Shown here: one piece after another, positions 1-9,027 of the stretch
Layout: every line of letters starts with the position of its first letter
Numbering within the stretch: the stretch's first letter is position 1
Assembly: GCF_002368415.1 (NCBI RefSeq)
Contig: NZ_AP018290.1
Location: 3,733,614-3,797,613 of the forward strand
Direction: 5' to 3'
Source of the DNA: Calothrix sp. NIES-4105
GTDB lineage: Bacteria; Cyanobacteriota; Cyanobacteriia; Cyanobacteriales; Nostocaceae
DNA length: 64,000 bases
The notes under the pieces: generated by a model
The model's input: only the letters and a program-made list of their open reading frames with translations
What the model was told of the DNA's origin: nothing
The model's database searches: none
Translations under genes and position numbers: made by a program

Positions 1-882
1 TATTAATCAGATTTATAGAGTGGCTTGAAACTATCAACCTCAGCGTCAACACTGATTTTTTAGTTTTTTAAGCTCCAACCTTGCTCACATTTTTATCCTA
101 TCACTAAATAAAATTTGAATCATAAATAATTTATGAATATTAGGCTGCTAGCATAATTATTTTTTGTGAACTAAACGTTAATAATTTATTACTCAACTAA
201 GTAAACATATTTTAAATGTTCGTGCATGAAAAGGTTTGTATATCTATCTAACTTTTTAATGGTTAGTTAATAATAACTGTTTATTTATGATTAAATAACG
301 AATTGCTCTCGTCGCAAAGGACGCAAAGCAAGGAAGAGAGAAGAGAATAAGTTTTACAACTTAGACAGGATTCTAATAAATACTATTGTGTTTAGTTTGT
401 TTAAGATTTACAAATAATAGTTATCTTCAATCAATATTTGCGCGCGTTGATGCTTTGTTAATTGGCTGTAAATTAATTTAGAAATTCTCTATTTATGGGT
501 TACTCCTGGTTTTATACGTTGCAAATGTTTCCTCCCTAGTTAGCCTATACTTACAAGATGGTTGATTATACCATTTTTTTTCAATTAGTAACACTGTTCT
601 ACTGCCGATATTTATTTTTTTGAAAACTCTTCCTTTGGATACATTTATCAAAAACGGTAGCTAATTACTCTACAAATAGTTAACTGTTTACATGCTCAAT
701 GGTGAAAGTCAACGGAATTAAAGCACCGCTTCAAACTTGTTGTGTTGCGAAAGCTAGACGGTTTAAGGTTTTTATTGATTATAAGTTCCAAGCAACTACC
801 TGGACTTCCATGAGGGTTTAATGCCGTAAGGTATGTTCCAGTATCGCTTGAAGTCCACATTTTTTAATGAGCAAACCTGAGA
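1..882. other. AT-rich intergenic region upstream of the mysA-like gene
   Basis: No convincing coding sequence is visible. Around 305-350 there is a degenerate copy of the 'gcaaaggacgcaaag' type repeat that recurs in intergenic DNA elsewhere in the window. Just before the next gene, a tiny reading frame (867-890, MSKPENE) overlaps the mysA start; it could be chance or a leader peptide. No clear promoter was assigned. Confidence 0.5.
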
Positions 883-2142
883 ATGAGTAACGTCCAAGCA
901 ACAGTTGCAGCTTCTGAAAACACCTTTCACGTAGAAGGGTACGAAAAAATTGAATTCACCTTTAACATCCTAGATGGTGTATTCAATATTGCAAATCACG
1001 AACTGGCGGACAAGTATAAAAGTTTCGGTCGTTGTTTGGCAGTAGTTGACCATAATGTTAATCAACTTCATGGCAGCCGTATCAAAGAATACTTTCAGCA
1101 CCATAACATCGATTTAAGCATCTTTCCAATTAGCATAGAGGAAACCACAAAAAACATCGAGTCGTTTGAGAAAATAACTGATGCATTTTGTGATTTTGGT
1201 TTAGTTCGCAAAGAACCCGTGCTAGTAATTGGTGGTGGTTTAGTGCAAGACGTAGCAGGATTTGCGTGCGCTTCTTATCGTCGCAGTTCCAATTACATCC
1301 GTATTCCTACTACGCTAATTGCTTTAATTGATGCAGGTATTGCAATTAAAGTCGCAGTTAATCATGGGAAGCTAAAAAATCGTTTAGGCGCCTATCACGC
1401 ACCAAAACAAATTTTCTTAGATTTCTCGTTTTTAAGCACGCTTCCCACCGCACAAGTTCGTAACGGAATGGCGGAGTTGGTAAAAATTGCAGTTGTTTCA
1501 AACTTAGAAGTGTTTGAGTTGTTAGAGAAGTATGGCGAAGATTTACTACTCACGCACTTCGGGTATGTAAACGGTTCAGAAGAACTACAAAAAGTCGCTC
1601 GTAAAGTTAATTACGAGTCGATTAAAACAATGTTGGAATTAGAGGCGCCTAATCTCCACGAAATTATGCTCGACCGTATAATTGCATACGGGCATACATG
1701 GAGTCCAACTTTAGAATTGGCGCCACCTGTTCCCTTACTGCACGGTCATGCAGTCAATATTGACATGGCACTTTCTGCGACCATTGCCGAACGTCGTGGA
1801 TACATTACAACAAATGAACGCGACCGTATTCTCGGATTAATGAGTCGAATTGGTCTTGCACTCGACCACCCTCTGCTTGATGTTGAATTGCTTTGGCGTG
1901 CAACCCAGTCAATTACTTTGACTCGTGACGGTTTATTGCGTGCTGCCATGCCTAAACCAATTGGTAGCTGCCACTTCATGAATGACCTTGGTCGTGATGA
2001 AATAGAAGAAGCACTCGCAGAACATAAACGTTTATGTGCTGATTATCCCCGTGCAGGTGCAGGTGTAGACCAATATATTGACTGTGCCGATAGTGAGCTA
2101 ACAACTAAATCCACATTAGTTGGAAGTGGTTCACTTAGTTAA
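883..2142 (+). CDS. mysA: sugar-phosphate cyclase, 3-dehydroquinate-synthase-like (MysA/DDGS-EEVS type)
   Basis: 419 residues of the dehydroquinate-synthase superfamily, which cyclises a sugar phosphate using NAD and a divalent metal. Visible motifs are the glycine-rich NAD loop (VIGGGLVQD, about residue 110), the lysine-rich active-site segment (KVAVNH and KNRLGAYH), the metal-binding E/H residues ([20 protein letters not shown]). From memory it most resembles the cyanobacterial desmethyl-4-deoxygadusol synthase of mycosporine (UV sunscreen) synthesis rather than shikimate-pathway AroB. The usual partners mysB (O-methyltransferase) and mysC (ATP-grasp) are not next to it: the neighbour is ctaB on the opposite strand. 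Assignment to DDGS rather than 2-epi-5-epi-valiolone synthase is inference. The start ATG follows a weak 'gag' and overlaps a 7-codon leader frame. Confidence 0.8.
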   Translation: MSNVQATVAASENTFHVEGYEKIEFTFNILDGVFNIANHELADKYKSFGRCLAVVDHNVNQLHGSRIKEYFQHHNIDLSIFPISIEETTKNIESFEKITDAFCDFGLVRKEPVLVIGGGLVQDVAGFACASYRRSSNYIRIPTTLIALIDAGIAIKVAVNHGKLKNRLGAYHAPKQIFLDFSFLSTLPTAQVRNGMAELVKIAVVSNLEVFELLEKYGEDLLLTHFGYVNGSEELQKVARKVNYESIKTMLELEAPNLHEIMLDRIIAYGHTWSPTLELAPPVPLLHGHAVNIDMALSATIAERRGYITTNERDRILGLMSRIGLALDHPLLDVELLWRATQSITLTRDGLLRAAMPKPIGSCHFMNDLGRDEIEEALAEHKRLCADYPRAGAGVDQYIDCADSELTTKSTLVGSGSLS

Positions 2143-2152
2143 TATTACTTTG

Positions 2153-2170
2153 GGTGGGCACTGCCCACCA
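2153..2170. terminator. hairpin between convergent mysA-like gene and ctaB
   Basis: GGTGGGC and GCCCACC face each other with a 3-nt loop, 10 bp past the mysA stop and 23 bp past the ctaB stop. The position between two convergent genes suits a bidirectional terminator, although there is no T-run. The same motif family is common between cyanobacterial genes. Confidence 0.5.
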
Positions 2171-2192
2171 TACTCATCCGTTACATCCGCTC

Positions 2193-3131
2193 TTATCCGT
2201 TGCTAATTAAGTTGATGATTTGATGTGTGATTGCCAGACTGTCGATTATCATAGAAAGGCACAGTAGTATCATGTAATAAATTGAGTATGTAAAAAGATT
2301 ATGCGCCCTTTTTTGATTATTTGGGTTTTCTAATACTGCCCAAGCTTTTTGGAGAAAAATTGCTCCTAGGATAAAAGCGGCACATATATAAAAGGCGCCT
2401 GTCATTTCCAAGGGGTCATACATTAGAAATGTACTTAAAATTAATAAAACTGTGTAGGTGAATATTTGGCGCCCGGTTTCAATGTTTCCAGAAACAGCAG
2501 GAAGCATCGGTATGCCAACTTTGGCGTAGTCGTCGCGCAATGTTAATGCTAGTGCCCAAAAATGTGGTGGTGTCCACAAAAACAAAATCAAAAATATCCA
2601 CCATGCTGTCGAACTTACTGTTCCGGTAACTGCTGCCCAACCAACTAAAGCTGGAATTCCACCTGCGGCGCCACCAATGACAATGTTCAACGGAGTATGA
2701 CGTTTGAGGAAATGCGTGTAAATCACCACATAGAACACAATACCAAGCATTGCGAGCAGCGCGCTTAACATATTTACAAACGCCGCAAGTAAATAAAACG
2801 AAGCAGCAGCAAGTATAATCCCAAAAATCAATGCATTTCGTTCTTGTACTTTCCCCGAAGGTATTGGTCGATGTCGCGTGCGTTCCATCAAGTAATCAAT
2901 ATCACGGTCATATATACAATTTAGCGTTTGCGCGCTAGCAGATGCTAATGTACTACCAGTTAGCGTCCACAATAACAACATCGGATTGACTTTACCATTG
3001 CTTGCAATCCATATACTCGCAGCCGTTACCACTAATAACAATGGAATAATACGTGGTTGTGTTAGCTCGTAGTAATCAGCGATTACTGGCAAAATATTTC
3101 CATGCCCGCGCGCAATGCTTATACGTACCAT
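2193..3131 (-). CDS. ctaB: protoheme IX farnesyltransferase (heme O synthase)
   Basis: 312-residue integral membrane prenyltransferase of the UbiA family. It adds a farnesyl group to protoheme IX to make heme O for cytochrome oxidases. The first aspartate-rich prenyl-diphosphate site is NCIYDRDIDYLMERT at about residue 90, followed by RHRPIPSG; the second loop contains LRDDYAKVGIPMLP at about 205. About eight to nine hydrophobic segments are visible and the length is normal for the family. It is transcribed away from the nif cluster and convergent with the mysA-like gene, and I see no functional link to either. ctaA and cox genes are not in the window. Confidence 0.93.
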   Translation of the reverse strand: MVRISIARGHGNILPVIADYYELTQPRIIPLLLVVTAASIWIASNGKVNPMLLLWTLTGSTLASASAQTLNCIYDRDIDYLMERTRHRPIPSGKVQERNALIFGIILAAASFYLLAAFVNMLSALLAMLGIVFYVVIYTHFLKRHTPLNIVIGGAAGGIPALVGWAAVTGTVSSTAWWIFLILFLWTPPHFWALALTLRDDYAKVGIPMLPAVSGNIETGRQIFTYTVLLILSTFLMYDPLEMTGAFYICAAFILGAIFLQKAWAVLENPNNQKRAHNLFTYSIYYMILLCLSMIIDSLAITHQIINLISNG

Positions 3132-3579
3132 TTACTGATTCCTCATATACAAACAGCAATTTCTTATAATTCTTATATTTATTAATACTTCTTTTTTTTC
3201 TACTTCTATTAAATTTACCTGACAATTTAATAAACTAGAATCTATACACGTGTATAAATACTTAGATATCTAAATTAGCTTTGTTTATCAAAATTCAAAA
3301 TTTCTCATACACAGCATGAACTTGGGCTTATACTACACATTAAAAAACACGTATCATACAGTTTAGTTATAGAATAGATAACTTAACTAAATAGTTATTT
3401 ATTACTTTACTCCTCAATATTAAGTCTGCTTAGTAATTAAGTACAAATGTTAATATATTTAAGATTTTAAATAGTCAAAACCGTTACAAAATTAAAAGAT
3501 TAGAAAAAGGTTTACGGTTAATTAAATAAAACTTATGTTATTATAGATATTAGTTATAGATAAATATTTTTATAAAAGC
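3132..3579. other. AT-rich intergenic region between fdxH and ctaB
   Basis: About 450 bp of very AT-rich DNA with no supported gene. It should contain the ctaB promoter (ctaB is read leftward from 3131). No repeat family or RNA gene was recognised. Confidence 0.5.
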
Positions 3580-3609
3580 AAAAAAAATCATAGCTTGGTT
3601 AAGCTATGA
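3580..3609 (-). terminator. rho-independent terminator of the nif operon
   Basis: A perfect 9-bp stem (TCATAGCTT/AAGCTATGA, 3588-3609) with a 4-nt loop is followed, on the minus strand, by eight T residues (3587-3580). It lies about 75 bp downstream of the fdxH stop and is the only strong intrinsic terminator seen along the nif genes, so it probably ends the long transcript. Confidence 0.88.
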
Positions 3610-3682
3610 CTAGTAAAAATAAGCCAACGTAAGAACAAAATCAAAAATACGAGATAAAAAAGTTAGTGATTACACCAATAAC

Positions 3683-3982
3683 TTAAACAAGGTAAGGTTC
3701 TTGATGAGTTTTTATTGTGCAGTTAGAGCGAGGATAGGTAACACAGAGTAATGCGAAACCTTTAGACATTTGCTCGTCGTCCAAGAAAATTTGGTCAGAC
3801 TGGTCAACTTCACCTTCAACTATTTTTCCTACACAGCTAGAGCAAGAACCAGAGTGACAAGAGAAAGGTAATTCGATACCAGCTTCTTCGGCGCCATCAA
3901 GGATGGTAGTATCTTCATCAACTTCGATAACTGTATCGAGTTCTTCTTTCTTGTTGATTAATCTAACTTGATAGGTAGCCAT
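3683..3982 (-). CDS. fdxH: heterocyst-type [2Fe-2S] ferredoxin
   Basis: 99-residue plant-type ferredoxin. The cluster ligands are visible as CHSGSCSSC (residues about 42-50) and the distal cysteine in LLCVTYP (about 80). It is nearly the textbook cyanobacterial FdxH, the electron donor to nitrogenase in heterocysts, including the conserved ends YQVRLINKK and KTHQEPYLV. It is the last gene of the nif series, 118 bp after hesB and just ahead of a strong terminator. This gene is a main reason for calling the host heterocyst-forming. Confidence 0.96.
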   Translation of the reverse strand: MATYQVRLINKKEELDTVIEVDEDTTILDGAEEAGIELPFSCHSGSCSSCVGKIVEGEVDQSDQIFLDDEQMSKGFALLCVTYPRSNCTIKTHQEPYLV

Positions 3983-4100
3983 TTCACGTTTTCCTCAAAG
4001 TAATAAAAAATTGACAAGTTATATCCCTCGCTGATAGCTAATAGCTGTATTTTAATTAGCTACTAGCAATCGATGTGGGATGAGTGACTGGATGTCGGGT

Positions 4101-4475
4101 TTATGTACAAGGTGTTCCCTTGGGAGTGCAATCACCTGCGCTGAATGATTTGCCGCAGCTACAAGTGTTTGTGGCATTGGGGTTGGTAAATTTGAAACCG
4201 CTTTCGATCACGCCCTCAACAAAATCGATTACCATTCCTTCTAATAACGGTGCGCTTTTGGGATCAAGGTAAATTGGCACATTACCTTGCAATAGAACGA
4301 CATCATCGGGTTTGGGTGACGAAGTGACTTCCATTCCGTATTCGTAACCATTACAACCACCATTTTTAGCTAGGACACGGATACCTTTAGTTGTTGGCGC
4401 CCCAGTATCAGGTGTAGAACCAAGCAAAAACGCGCGTAACCGTGATTCTGCTTTTTCTGTTAAGGTAACTGCCAT
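4101..4475 (-). CDS. hesB: iron-sulfur assembly protein HesB (A-type carrier)
   Basis: 124 residues of the HesB/IscA/ErpA family, an A-type Fe-S carrier. The three expected cysteines are visible: NGGCNGYEY (about residue 41) and the C-terminal NTCSCGKSF (about 106-108). The C-terminal tail beyond the CxC (SAGDCTPKGTPCT) is typical of nif-linked HesB. It lies between hesA (81 bp upstream) and fdxH in the standard cyanobacterial nif order, consistent with cluster maturation for nitrogenase or its ferredoxin. Confidence 0.95.
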   Translation of the reverse strand: MAVTLTEKAESRLRAFLLGSTPDTGAPTTKGIRVLAKNGGCNGYEYGMEVTSSPKPDDVVLLQGNVPIYLDPKSAPLLEGMVIDFVEGVIESGFKFTNPNATNTCSCGKSFSAGDCTPKGTPCT

Positions 4476-4556
4476 TAATCCTCCTTTCGTTTTAGATAGA
4501 TAGTTCTTTTTTGAATCGGGCGCCTGAAAAGATAGATTTTGTAATAGTGAGCTTAT

Positions 4557-5360
4557 CTAGGCTGACTTACAATTGCTGGTAGTTTCTACTTGTTTAGAAC
4601 TGGAATAGCGCCACGGTGCATTATTTCCGCATACTGGACACTCACGGTCGCGGTACGAACGTCGCTTGGCAAACTCCATTCGATGTAGGTCTATTGTCAA
4701 TAGTTGTGATAGCAACGGTTGACTGAACCCTGTAATTAATTTCACCGCTTCCAGTGCAGTCAAACATGCTAGTGTTCCCGAAACGGCGCCGAGAACTGCA
4801 AACGCGCGCTTATCCCAAACAGGCTTTTCAGGGAACAAACAAGATAAACAAGGAGTCACACCAGGAATAATCGTAGTTAGATAAGCCTCCATTCCATCCA
4901 TTGCCGCTTCTACCATTGGTTTACGCCAGCGCACACACGCTTCGTTGAGCAAATCGCGTTCTGCAAAATTGTGCGCGCAGTCGAGTGCCATATCAGCAGA
5001 TTGCACCAAAGCATCCACGTTTTCTTTTGTGATGTAATCGAAGACCGCTTCTACTTGCACATCAGGATTGAGCGCTTCGAGCGTTTCCTTCGCTTTGAAT
5101 ACTCTTGGCTTATTGACCCAATCATCCGTCATTAAAACTTGACGGTTCATATCATCAAGCCGCAAGTCACCACCCCGAACTAAAATCAGCTTTCCAACGC
5201 CTGCAACAGCCAGGTATAATGCTGCCGTACCGCCTAATCCTCCCACACCGGTAACTAGCACTGTGGCTGACTTGAGGCGCTTTTGTGCCATTTCACCAAA
5301 GTTAGGGAGCATCATTTGGCGCCGATAACGTTCCAACTCGGTAGGCGTTAGGTCAATCAC
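4557..5360 (-). CDS. hesA: HesA, ThiF/MoeB-family adenylyltransferase
   Basis: 267 residues. N-terminal nucleotide-binding loop GVGGLGGTAALYL (about residue 38) and the family's R/D pattern (LRLDDMNRQVL) identify an E1-like adenylating enzyme. A zinc site is formed by two cysteine pairs, CLSCLFPEKP (about 172) and ECPVCGNN (about 243). HesA is a standard member of cyanobacterial nif clusters and is thought to help supply molybdenum or sulfur for cofactor synthesis; the exact substrate is not shown by sequence. It starts 10 bp after the nifW stop, so the two are probably cotranslated. Confidence 0.93.
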   Translation of the reverse strand: MIDLTPTELERYRRQMMLPNFGEMAQKRLKSATVLVTGVGGLGGTAALYLAVAGVGKLILVRGGDLRLDDMNRQVLMTDDWVNKPRVFKAKETLEALNPDVQVEAVFDYITKENVDALVQSADMALDCAHNFAERDLLNEACVRWRKPMVEAAMDGMEAYLTTIIPGVTPCLSCLFPEKPVWDKRAFAVLGAVSGTLACLTALEAVKLITGFSQPLLSQLLTIDLHRMEFAKRRSYRDRECPVCGNNAPWRYSSSKQVETTSNCKSA

Positions 5361-5370
5361 TTTGTACCTC

Positions 5371-5688
5371 CTAATCAGAAGTGATTTCTGTCAGCGTGAC
5401 TACATTTTTAGGCTTCTGATTAAACACTTTGAACAGCTTTTGTTCTTGAGGTGTTGAGTCAAGGAAAACCTCGTAAGCTTTATTTAATGCAGCGCTATAT
5501 AAATCGAGTTTTTCACCAAAGCTCAAACCCGGATTTTGTTCGTCTATTTCTTTAATATATAAAGAAAACTTTTTCAAAATATGTAAACGGTTAACATTTA
5601 CAATTTTGGCATCATAAGGAAGCTCAAAAAATTTAAAATATTCTTCCGCGTCAACGATTTGATTAAAAGTGTCAAAATCTTTACTCAT
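5371..5688 (-). CDS. nifW: nitrogenase-stabilising/protective protein NifW
   Basis: 105 residues matching the NifW family (DAEEYFKFFELPYD near the N-terminus; small helical protein of about 100 residues). NifW associates with the MoFe protein and is linked to its maturation or protection from oxygen. Its ATG overlaps the stop of the preceding DUF683 gene by 4 nt (ATGA), and hesA follows after 10 bp, so translation is tightly coupled. Confidence 0.93.
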   Translation of the reverse strand: MSKDFDTFNQIVDAEEYFKFFELPYDAKIVNVNRLHILKKFSLYIKEIDEQNPGLSFGEKLDLYSAALNKAYEVFLDSTPQEQKLFKVFNQKPKNVVTLTEITSD

Positions 5689-5900
5689 TTTCCTTGCTCC
5701 AAAGTTTTAACTTGCTGCTTCATTTCGTCTAATTTACGAAAAATCTCATAAGTTTCTGCTGCAACATCCATGAGTTGTTGATAATTCGTCGGCAACCCTT
5801 CAGCTAAGTCATGTAAGTCCATCTTCATTTGACCAGCTTTACTATTCAGGCGCCTGATTTGTGTCTTTAATTCCTCAATATCAACACTAGCTTGAGTCAT
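5685..5900 (-). CDS. small nif-cluster coiled-coil protein (DUF683/CCE_0567 family)
   Basis: 71 residues, almost wholly helical with heptad spacing (IEELKTQIRRLNSKAGQMKM). It matches the short helical protein regularly found between the nifX-associated gene and nifW in nif clusters. No catalytic residues are visible and its role is unknown. It is coupled to nifW by a 4-nt overlap. Confidence 0.85.
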   Translation of the reverse strand: MTQASVDIEELKTQIRRLNSKAGQMKMDLHDLAEGLPTNYQQLMDVAAETYEIFRKLDEMKQQVKTLEQGK

Positions 5901-5946
5901 TCACACCTCCATTCTCAGCACGAGCGCACGAGCGCACTTTCTACTC

Positions 5947-6423
5947 TCAAAGCTTTCCAACTTCTGCAAATCGTTTCGCTATATCAACGGCTTTTGCAAC
6001 TAGCTTATCGCCTTCTTCGGCAGTTTTGTCCAAAGAATCAAAACCAAAGCGATGAGCATCGCGCATTGTTTTGCGAATTAGTATCAAATGACCAGCAAAA
6101 ACTAATATCCAGCCAAAACCTTCATGATTTAAATCAACGACTACCTGTGATAGAAATCCTGTTTCTTTTTCAATACAAGCAGCTGCCGCGCGGTAAAATG
6201 CGTTAATCCGACTAATAGTCATCGGGTCAACTTCACCATCGATAGGTATTTCGCGCTTTTTCTGTTTACTGACTATATAAGGTTTTAACAGTAATTCATC
6301 CGACCAACTACGGTAAACACCATAGGTATCTTGACCGCGAATTTGTTGTGCAATAGCTTGTAGAAATGCCGAATTTTTAACTTCAAAGGAACTATCTGGT
6401 TTAACGCTATTTGTATCACTCAT
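5947..6423 (-). CDS. NifX-associated nitrogen fixation protein (DUF269)
   Basis: 158 residues of the NifX-associated family (QIRGQDTYGVYRSWSD near residue 28, long helical C-terminus). It always accompanies nifX in diazotroph clusters and its biochemical role is not settled. Start and nifX stop overlap by 4 nt. A 46-bp gap containing a short direct repeat (gagcgcacgagcgcac) separates it from the DUF683 gene. Confidence 0.92.
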   Translation of the reverse strand: MSDTNSVKPDSSFEVKNSAFLQAIAQQIRGQDTYGVYRSWSDELLLKPYIVSKQKKREIPIDGEVDPMTISRINAFYRAAAACIEKETGFLSQVVVDLNHEGFGWILVFAGHLILIRKTMRDAHRFGFDSLDKTAEEGDKLVAKAVDIAKRFAEVGKL

Positions 6424-6833
6424 ACTACTGTTTCCTCCTCTAAGTCGTCCTCAAAGCTACTTGGTTTTTGCTGTAATGCTTTGCGTAACCAAGGTGGTGG
6501 ACTGCCTTTTAAAGTTATTACTAATTTATCTAATACGTCAACGATTTTATCGTCATCAGATTTGGCTTTAACTGGTGTTACACCTTTTTTAATTAATTTT
6601 GCTGCGGCTGTACCACCGATAGCTGAAACGTATACTATTGTGCAGTCGTATAATGCCTCAAGTTTGGGTGTAACTTTATCTTCGTTACCGTCTTGCTTGA
6701 GGTCACCTTCAAATTTCAGGGTTTCGATAAATTCGTAACCATTGTCTGAAATTTCGTATACGTCTATTTCTTTTGCCCATCCGAAGTGAGCATTGATATG
6801 AACACGGTCACTTGTTGTGAAAGCTATTTTCAT
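6420..6833 (-). CDS. nifX: nitrogenase cofactor carrier NifX
   Basis: 137 residues of the NifX/NafY/VnfX dinitrogenase cofactor-binding family. The N-terminal MKIAFTTSDRVHINAHFGWA is diagnostic, and the fold ends with the GGTAAAKLIKKGVTPVK segment. NifX binds NifB-cofactor/FeMo-co precursors during transfer from NifB to NifEN. It is separated from nifN upstream by a 700-bp region filled with tandem repeats (see 6868-7515), an unusual distance for these two genes, which are normally close. Confidence 0.95.
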   Translation of the reverse strand: MKIAFTTSDRVHINAHFGWAKEIDVYEISDNGYEFIETLKFEGDLKQDGNEDKVTPKLEALYDCTIVYVSAIGGTAAAKLIKKGVTPVKAKSDDDKIVDVLDKLVITLKGSPPPWLRKALQQKPSSFEDDLEEETVV

Positions 6834-6867
6834 TGATTTTGGATTTTGGATTGTATGGGCGGGTTGC

Positions 6868-7515
6868 GTTGGGGCGGGTTTACGAGGTTGTTAGTACTGT
6901 TTTGGGGTATCTGTTGGGGCGGGTTTACGTGATTGTTAGTACTGTTTTGGGGTATCTGTTGGGGCGGGTTTACGAGATTGTTAGTACTGTTTTAGGGTAT
7001 CTGTTAACCCGCCCTTACGAGGTTGTTAGTACTGTTTTGGGGTATCTGTTGGGGCGGGTTTACGAGATTGTTAGTACTGTTTTAGGGTATCTGTTAACCC
7101 GCCCTTACGAGATTGTTGGTACTGTTTAGGGTATCTGTTGGGGCGGGTTTACAAGATTGTTAGTACTGTTTTAGGGTATCTGTTAACCCGCCCTTACGAG
7201 ATTGTTGGTACTGTTTTGGGGTATCTGTTGGGGCGGGTTTACGTGATTGTTAGTACTGTTTTAGGGTATCTGTTAACCCGCCCTTACGAGATTGTTAGTA
7301 CTGTTTTAGGGTATCTGTTGGGGCGGGTTTACGAGATTGTTAGTACTGTTTTGGGGTATCTGTTAACCCGCCCTTACGAGATTGTTAGTACTGTTTTGGG
7401 GTATCTGTTGGGGCGGGTTTACGAGATTGTTAGTACTGTTTTAGGGTATCTGTTAACCCGCCCTTACGAGATTGTTGGTACTGTTTTGGGGTATCTGTTA
7501 ACCCGCCCTTACGAG
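6868..7515. repeat. 45-bp tandem repeat array between nifN and nifX, about 14 copies
   Basis: About 14.3 copies of a 45-bp unit. Each contains a constant segment (TTAGTACTGTTTTGGGGTAT with minor changes) and a variable joint that is either TTGGGGCGGGTTTACG or TTAACCCGCCCTTACG. The two joint types mostly alternate; since AACCCGCCC is nearly the reverse complement of GGGGCGGGTT, neighbours can pair as hairpins. One copy (near 7126) has lost one base. The unit is a multiple of three, so the plus strand stays open and gives a false repeat protein; no start signal supports translation. It lies within the nif transcript on the minus strand. Confidence 0.9.
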
Positions 7516-7532
7516 GTCTTGTTGACGTGCCT

Positions 7533-8852
7533 TTACATTTCGTAGCTTAGTTCTCTGGCTTTTCTTTCTTCGGTTTCTAGCAAGATGTTGCCAATGTCAA
7601 ATAAAATATCCATTGTGCCTTTGTAACCAATTTTTGTAACTTGACCGTTGCCTAGACGGTCATAAATTGGAATACCTTGGCGATATAATGGAATTCCTAA
7701 ACGTCTAGCAATATTTCCTGCATGAGAGTTACCAATTAATAAATCGGAACCTACAGCTAATTTTTCAAAGTCTTCATAGTCTCCAATAACTACTTTGTCA
7801 ATTGGCAAATTCTCCAAAAGTGGAGAACGTGTTGTAGTTACTGCCGCTTGAATTTCTGCCCCCATTGACTGCAAGAACAGAACTGTTGACCACAATAAAT
7901 CTGGCTCTAATGCTAAAGATATACGTTTGCGCCCAAAATAAAAGTGCGTGTCTAACATCGCATCTTGTAATTGGCGCCGTTGCCATCGAAATTTATCTGG
8001 TACACTAAGTCCACTTAAGTCTGACAGTGCCTGCATAAATTCATCGACCCTGTGCAAACCAGTCAACTCGGTAAATACTTCATATGGAATTTGAAAACGT
8101 TCTTCTAATATAGATGCTGCTGTGCGTACACTTTCACCTAATGCCAAAGTGAAAGCAGAACTTCCGATTTTTCGCAGTTCTTCTACAGTTGTACCACCAA
8201 CAGTAATTGGACTCCAAGAATCAGCCAAATGTCCATCCATCGAAGCTGATAAGTCTGGTACAACAATAGGTACTAATCCAAACTCAGTAACAATATCTTT
8301 AACTTGTTGAATATCACCTGGTGTAAATGCCGAACTTGCTAAAATGTTAACTTGCTGTGGTATTGTTTTACCCGGTTGCGGTAACTCACGAACAATAGCT
8401 TCTACTGCTGCGGCAAAACCATCTTGTAAGGCGCCTTTAAAATCTGGCGAAGACACTAATACAATAGGTAAATCATTCAATTCAGGATGACGCTTACGAA
8501 AATCCTTGAGGATACCTTGCATATCATCCCCGCGCGTTTCGGTAAGTGCAGTAGTACACAACCCAATAATTTCGGGTTGAGACTTTTGCATCAACGTTAA
8601 AATAGCCTGCGTAATATTTTCTTCACCACCAAGAATAGTAGTTACTTCAGTCATCGCAGTAGTAGCAAGCGGTATTGCCTCGCGAAAGTGTCGCACCATA
8701 ATCACTTTCGCAAAAGCAGTACAACCTTGGGAACCATGTAAAAGCGGTACCATTCCCTTAAGTCCCAAAAAAGCCATCGCTGCACCTAACGTCTGACTTT
8801 GCTTAAGAGGATTAACAACAACAGGTTTATTAGAATTAGATACAATCGCCAT
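7533..8852 (-). CDS. nifN: nitrogenase iron-molybdenum cofactor scaffold NifN
   Basis: 439 residues homologous to NifK. With NifE it forms the scaffold on which NifB-co is converted to FeMo-co. Visible family features are VNPLKQSQTLGAAMAFLG, HGSQGCTAF (cluster cysteine, about residue 43) and TTALTETRGDDMQG. As usual for NifN, it lacks the extra N-terminal segment of NifK. Transcribed after nifE with a 175-bp repeat-filled gap. Confidence 0.95.
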   Translation of the reverse strand: MAIVSNSNKPVVVNPLKQSQTLGAAMAFLGLKGMVPLLHGSQGCTAFAKVIMVRHFREAIPLATTAMTEVTTILGGEENITQAILTLMQKSQPEIIGLCTTALTETRGDDMQGILKDFRKRHPELNDLPIVLVSSPDFKGALQDGFAAAVEAIVRELPQPGKTIPQQVNILASSAFTPGDIQQVKDIVTEFGLVPIVVPDLSASMDGHLADSWSPITVGGTTVEELRKIGSSAFTLALGESVRTAASILEERFQIPYEVFTELTGLHRVDEFMQALSDLSGLSVPDKFRWQRRQLQDAMLDTHFYFGRKRISLALEPDLLWSTVLFLQSMGAEIQAAVTTTRSPLLENLPIDKVVIGDYEDFEKLAVGSDLLIGNSHAGNIARRLGIPLYRQGIPIYDRLGNGQVTKIGYKGTMDILFDIGNILLETEERKARELSYEM

Positions 8853-9027
8853 AATCTAAATTAGGAGTGATGAGTGCTGAGTGCTGAGTGAGGAGTTGTA
8901 GAGACGTGACATGTCACGTCTATTAGTGAGTTAGGAGTGATGAGTGCTGAGTACAATTTTGTAAGAAGGAAAGCGTTAAATATACTTTTATTAATACTCA
9001 GCACTCAGCACTTTCTACTCAGCACTA
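8853..9027. repeat. heptamer-type short tandem repeats between nifE and nifN
   Basis: Contains runs of GTGCTGA-type heptamers on both flanks (tgagtgctgagtgctgagtg at 8873; ctcagcactcagcacttt at 8998), which are inverted relative to each other, plus a palindromic GACGTGACATGTCACGTC (8902-8919). These are the short tandemly repeated sequences known between heterocystous cyanobacterial genes. They could fold into an intercistronic hairpin in the nif mRNA. Confidence 0.75.

Noticed and set aside
6833-7545. Two plus-strand reading frames coding a 15-residue repeat protein (RVYEIVSTVLGYLLG type)
   Set aside because: They are the tandem DNA repeat read in a frame that happens to stay open because 45 is a multiple of three. 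No start signal, antisense to the nif transcript, and one copy has a one-base loss that breaks it.
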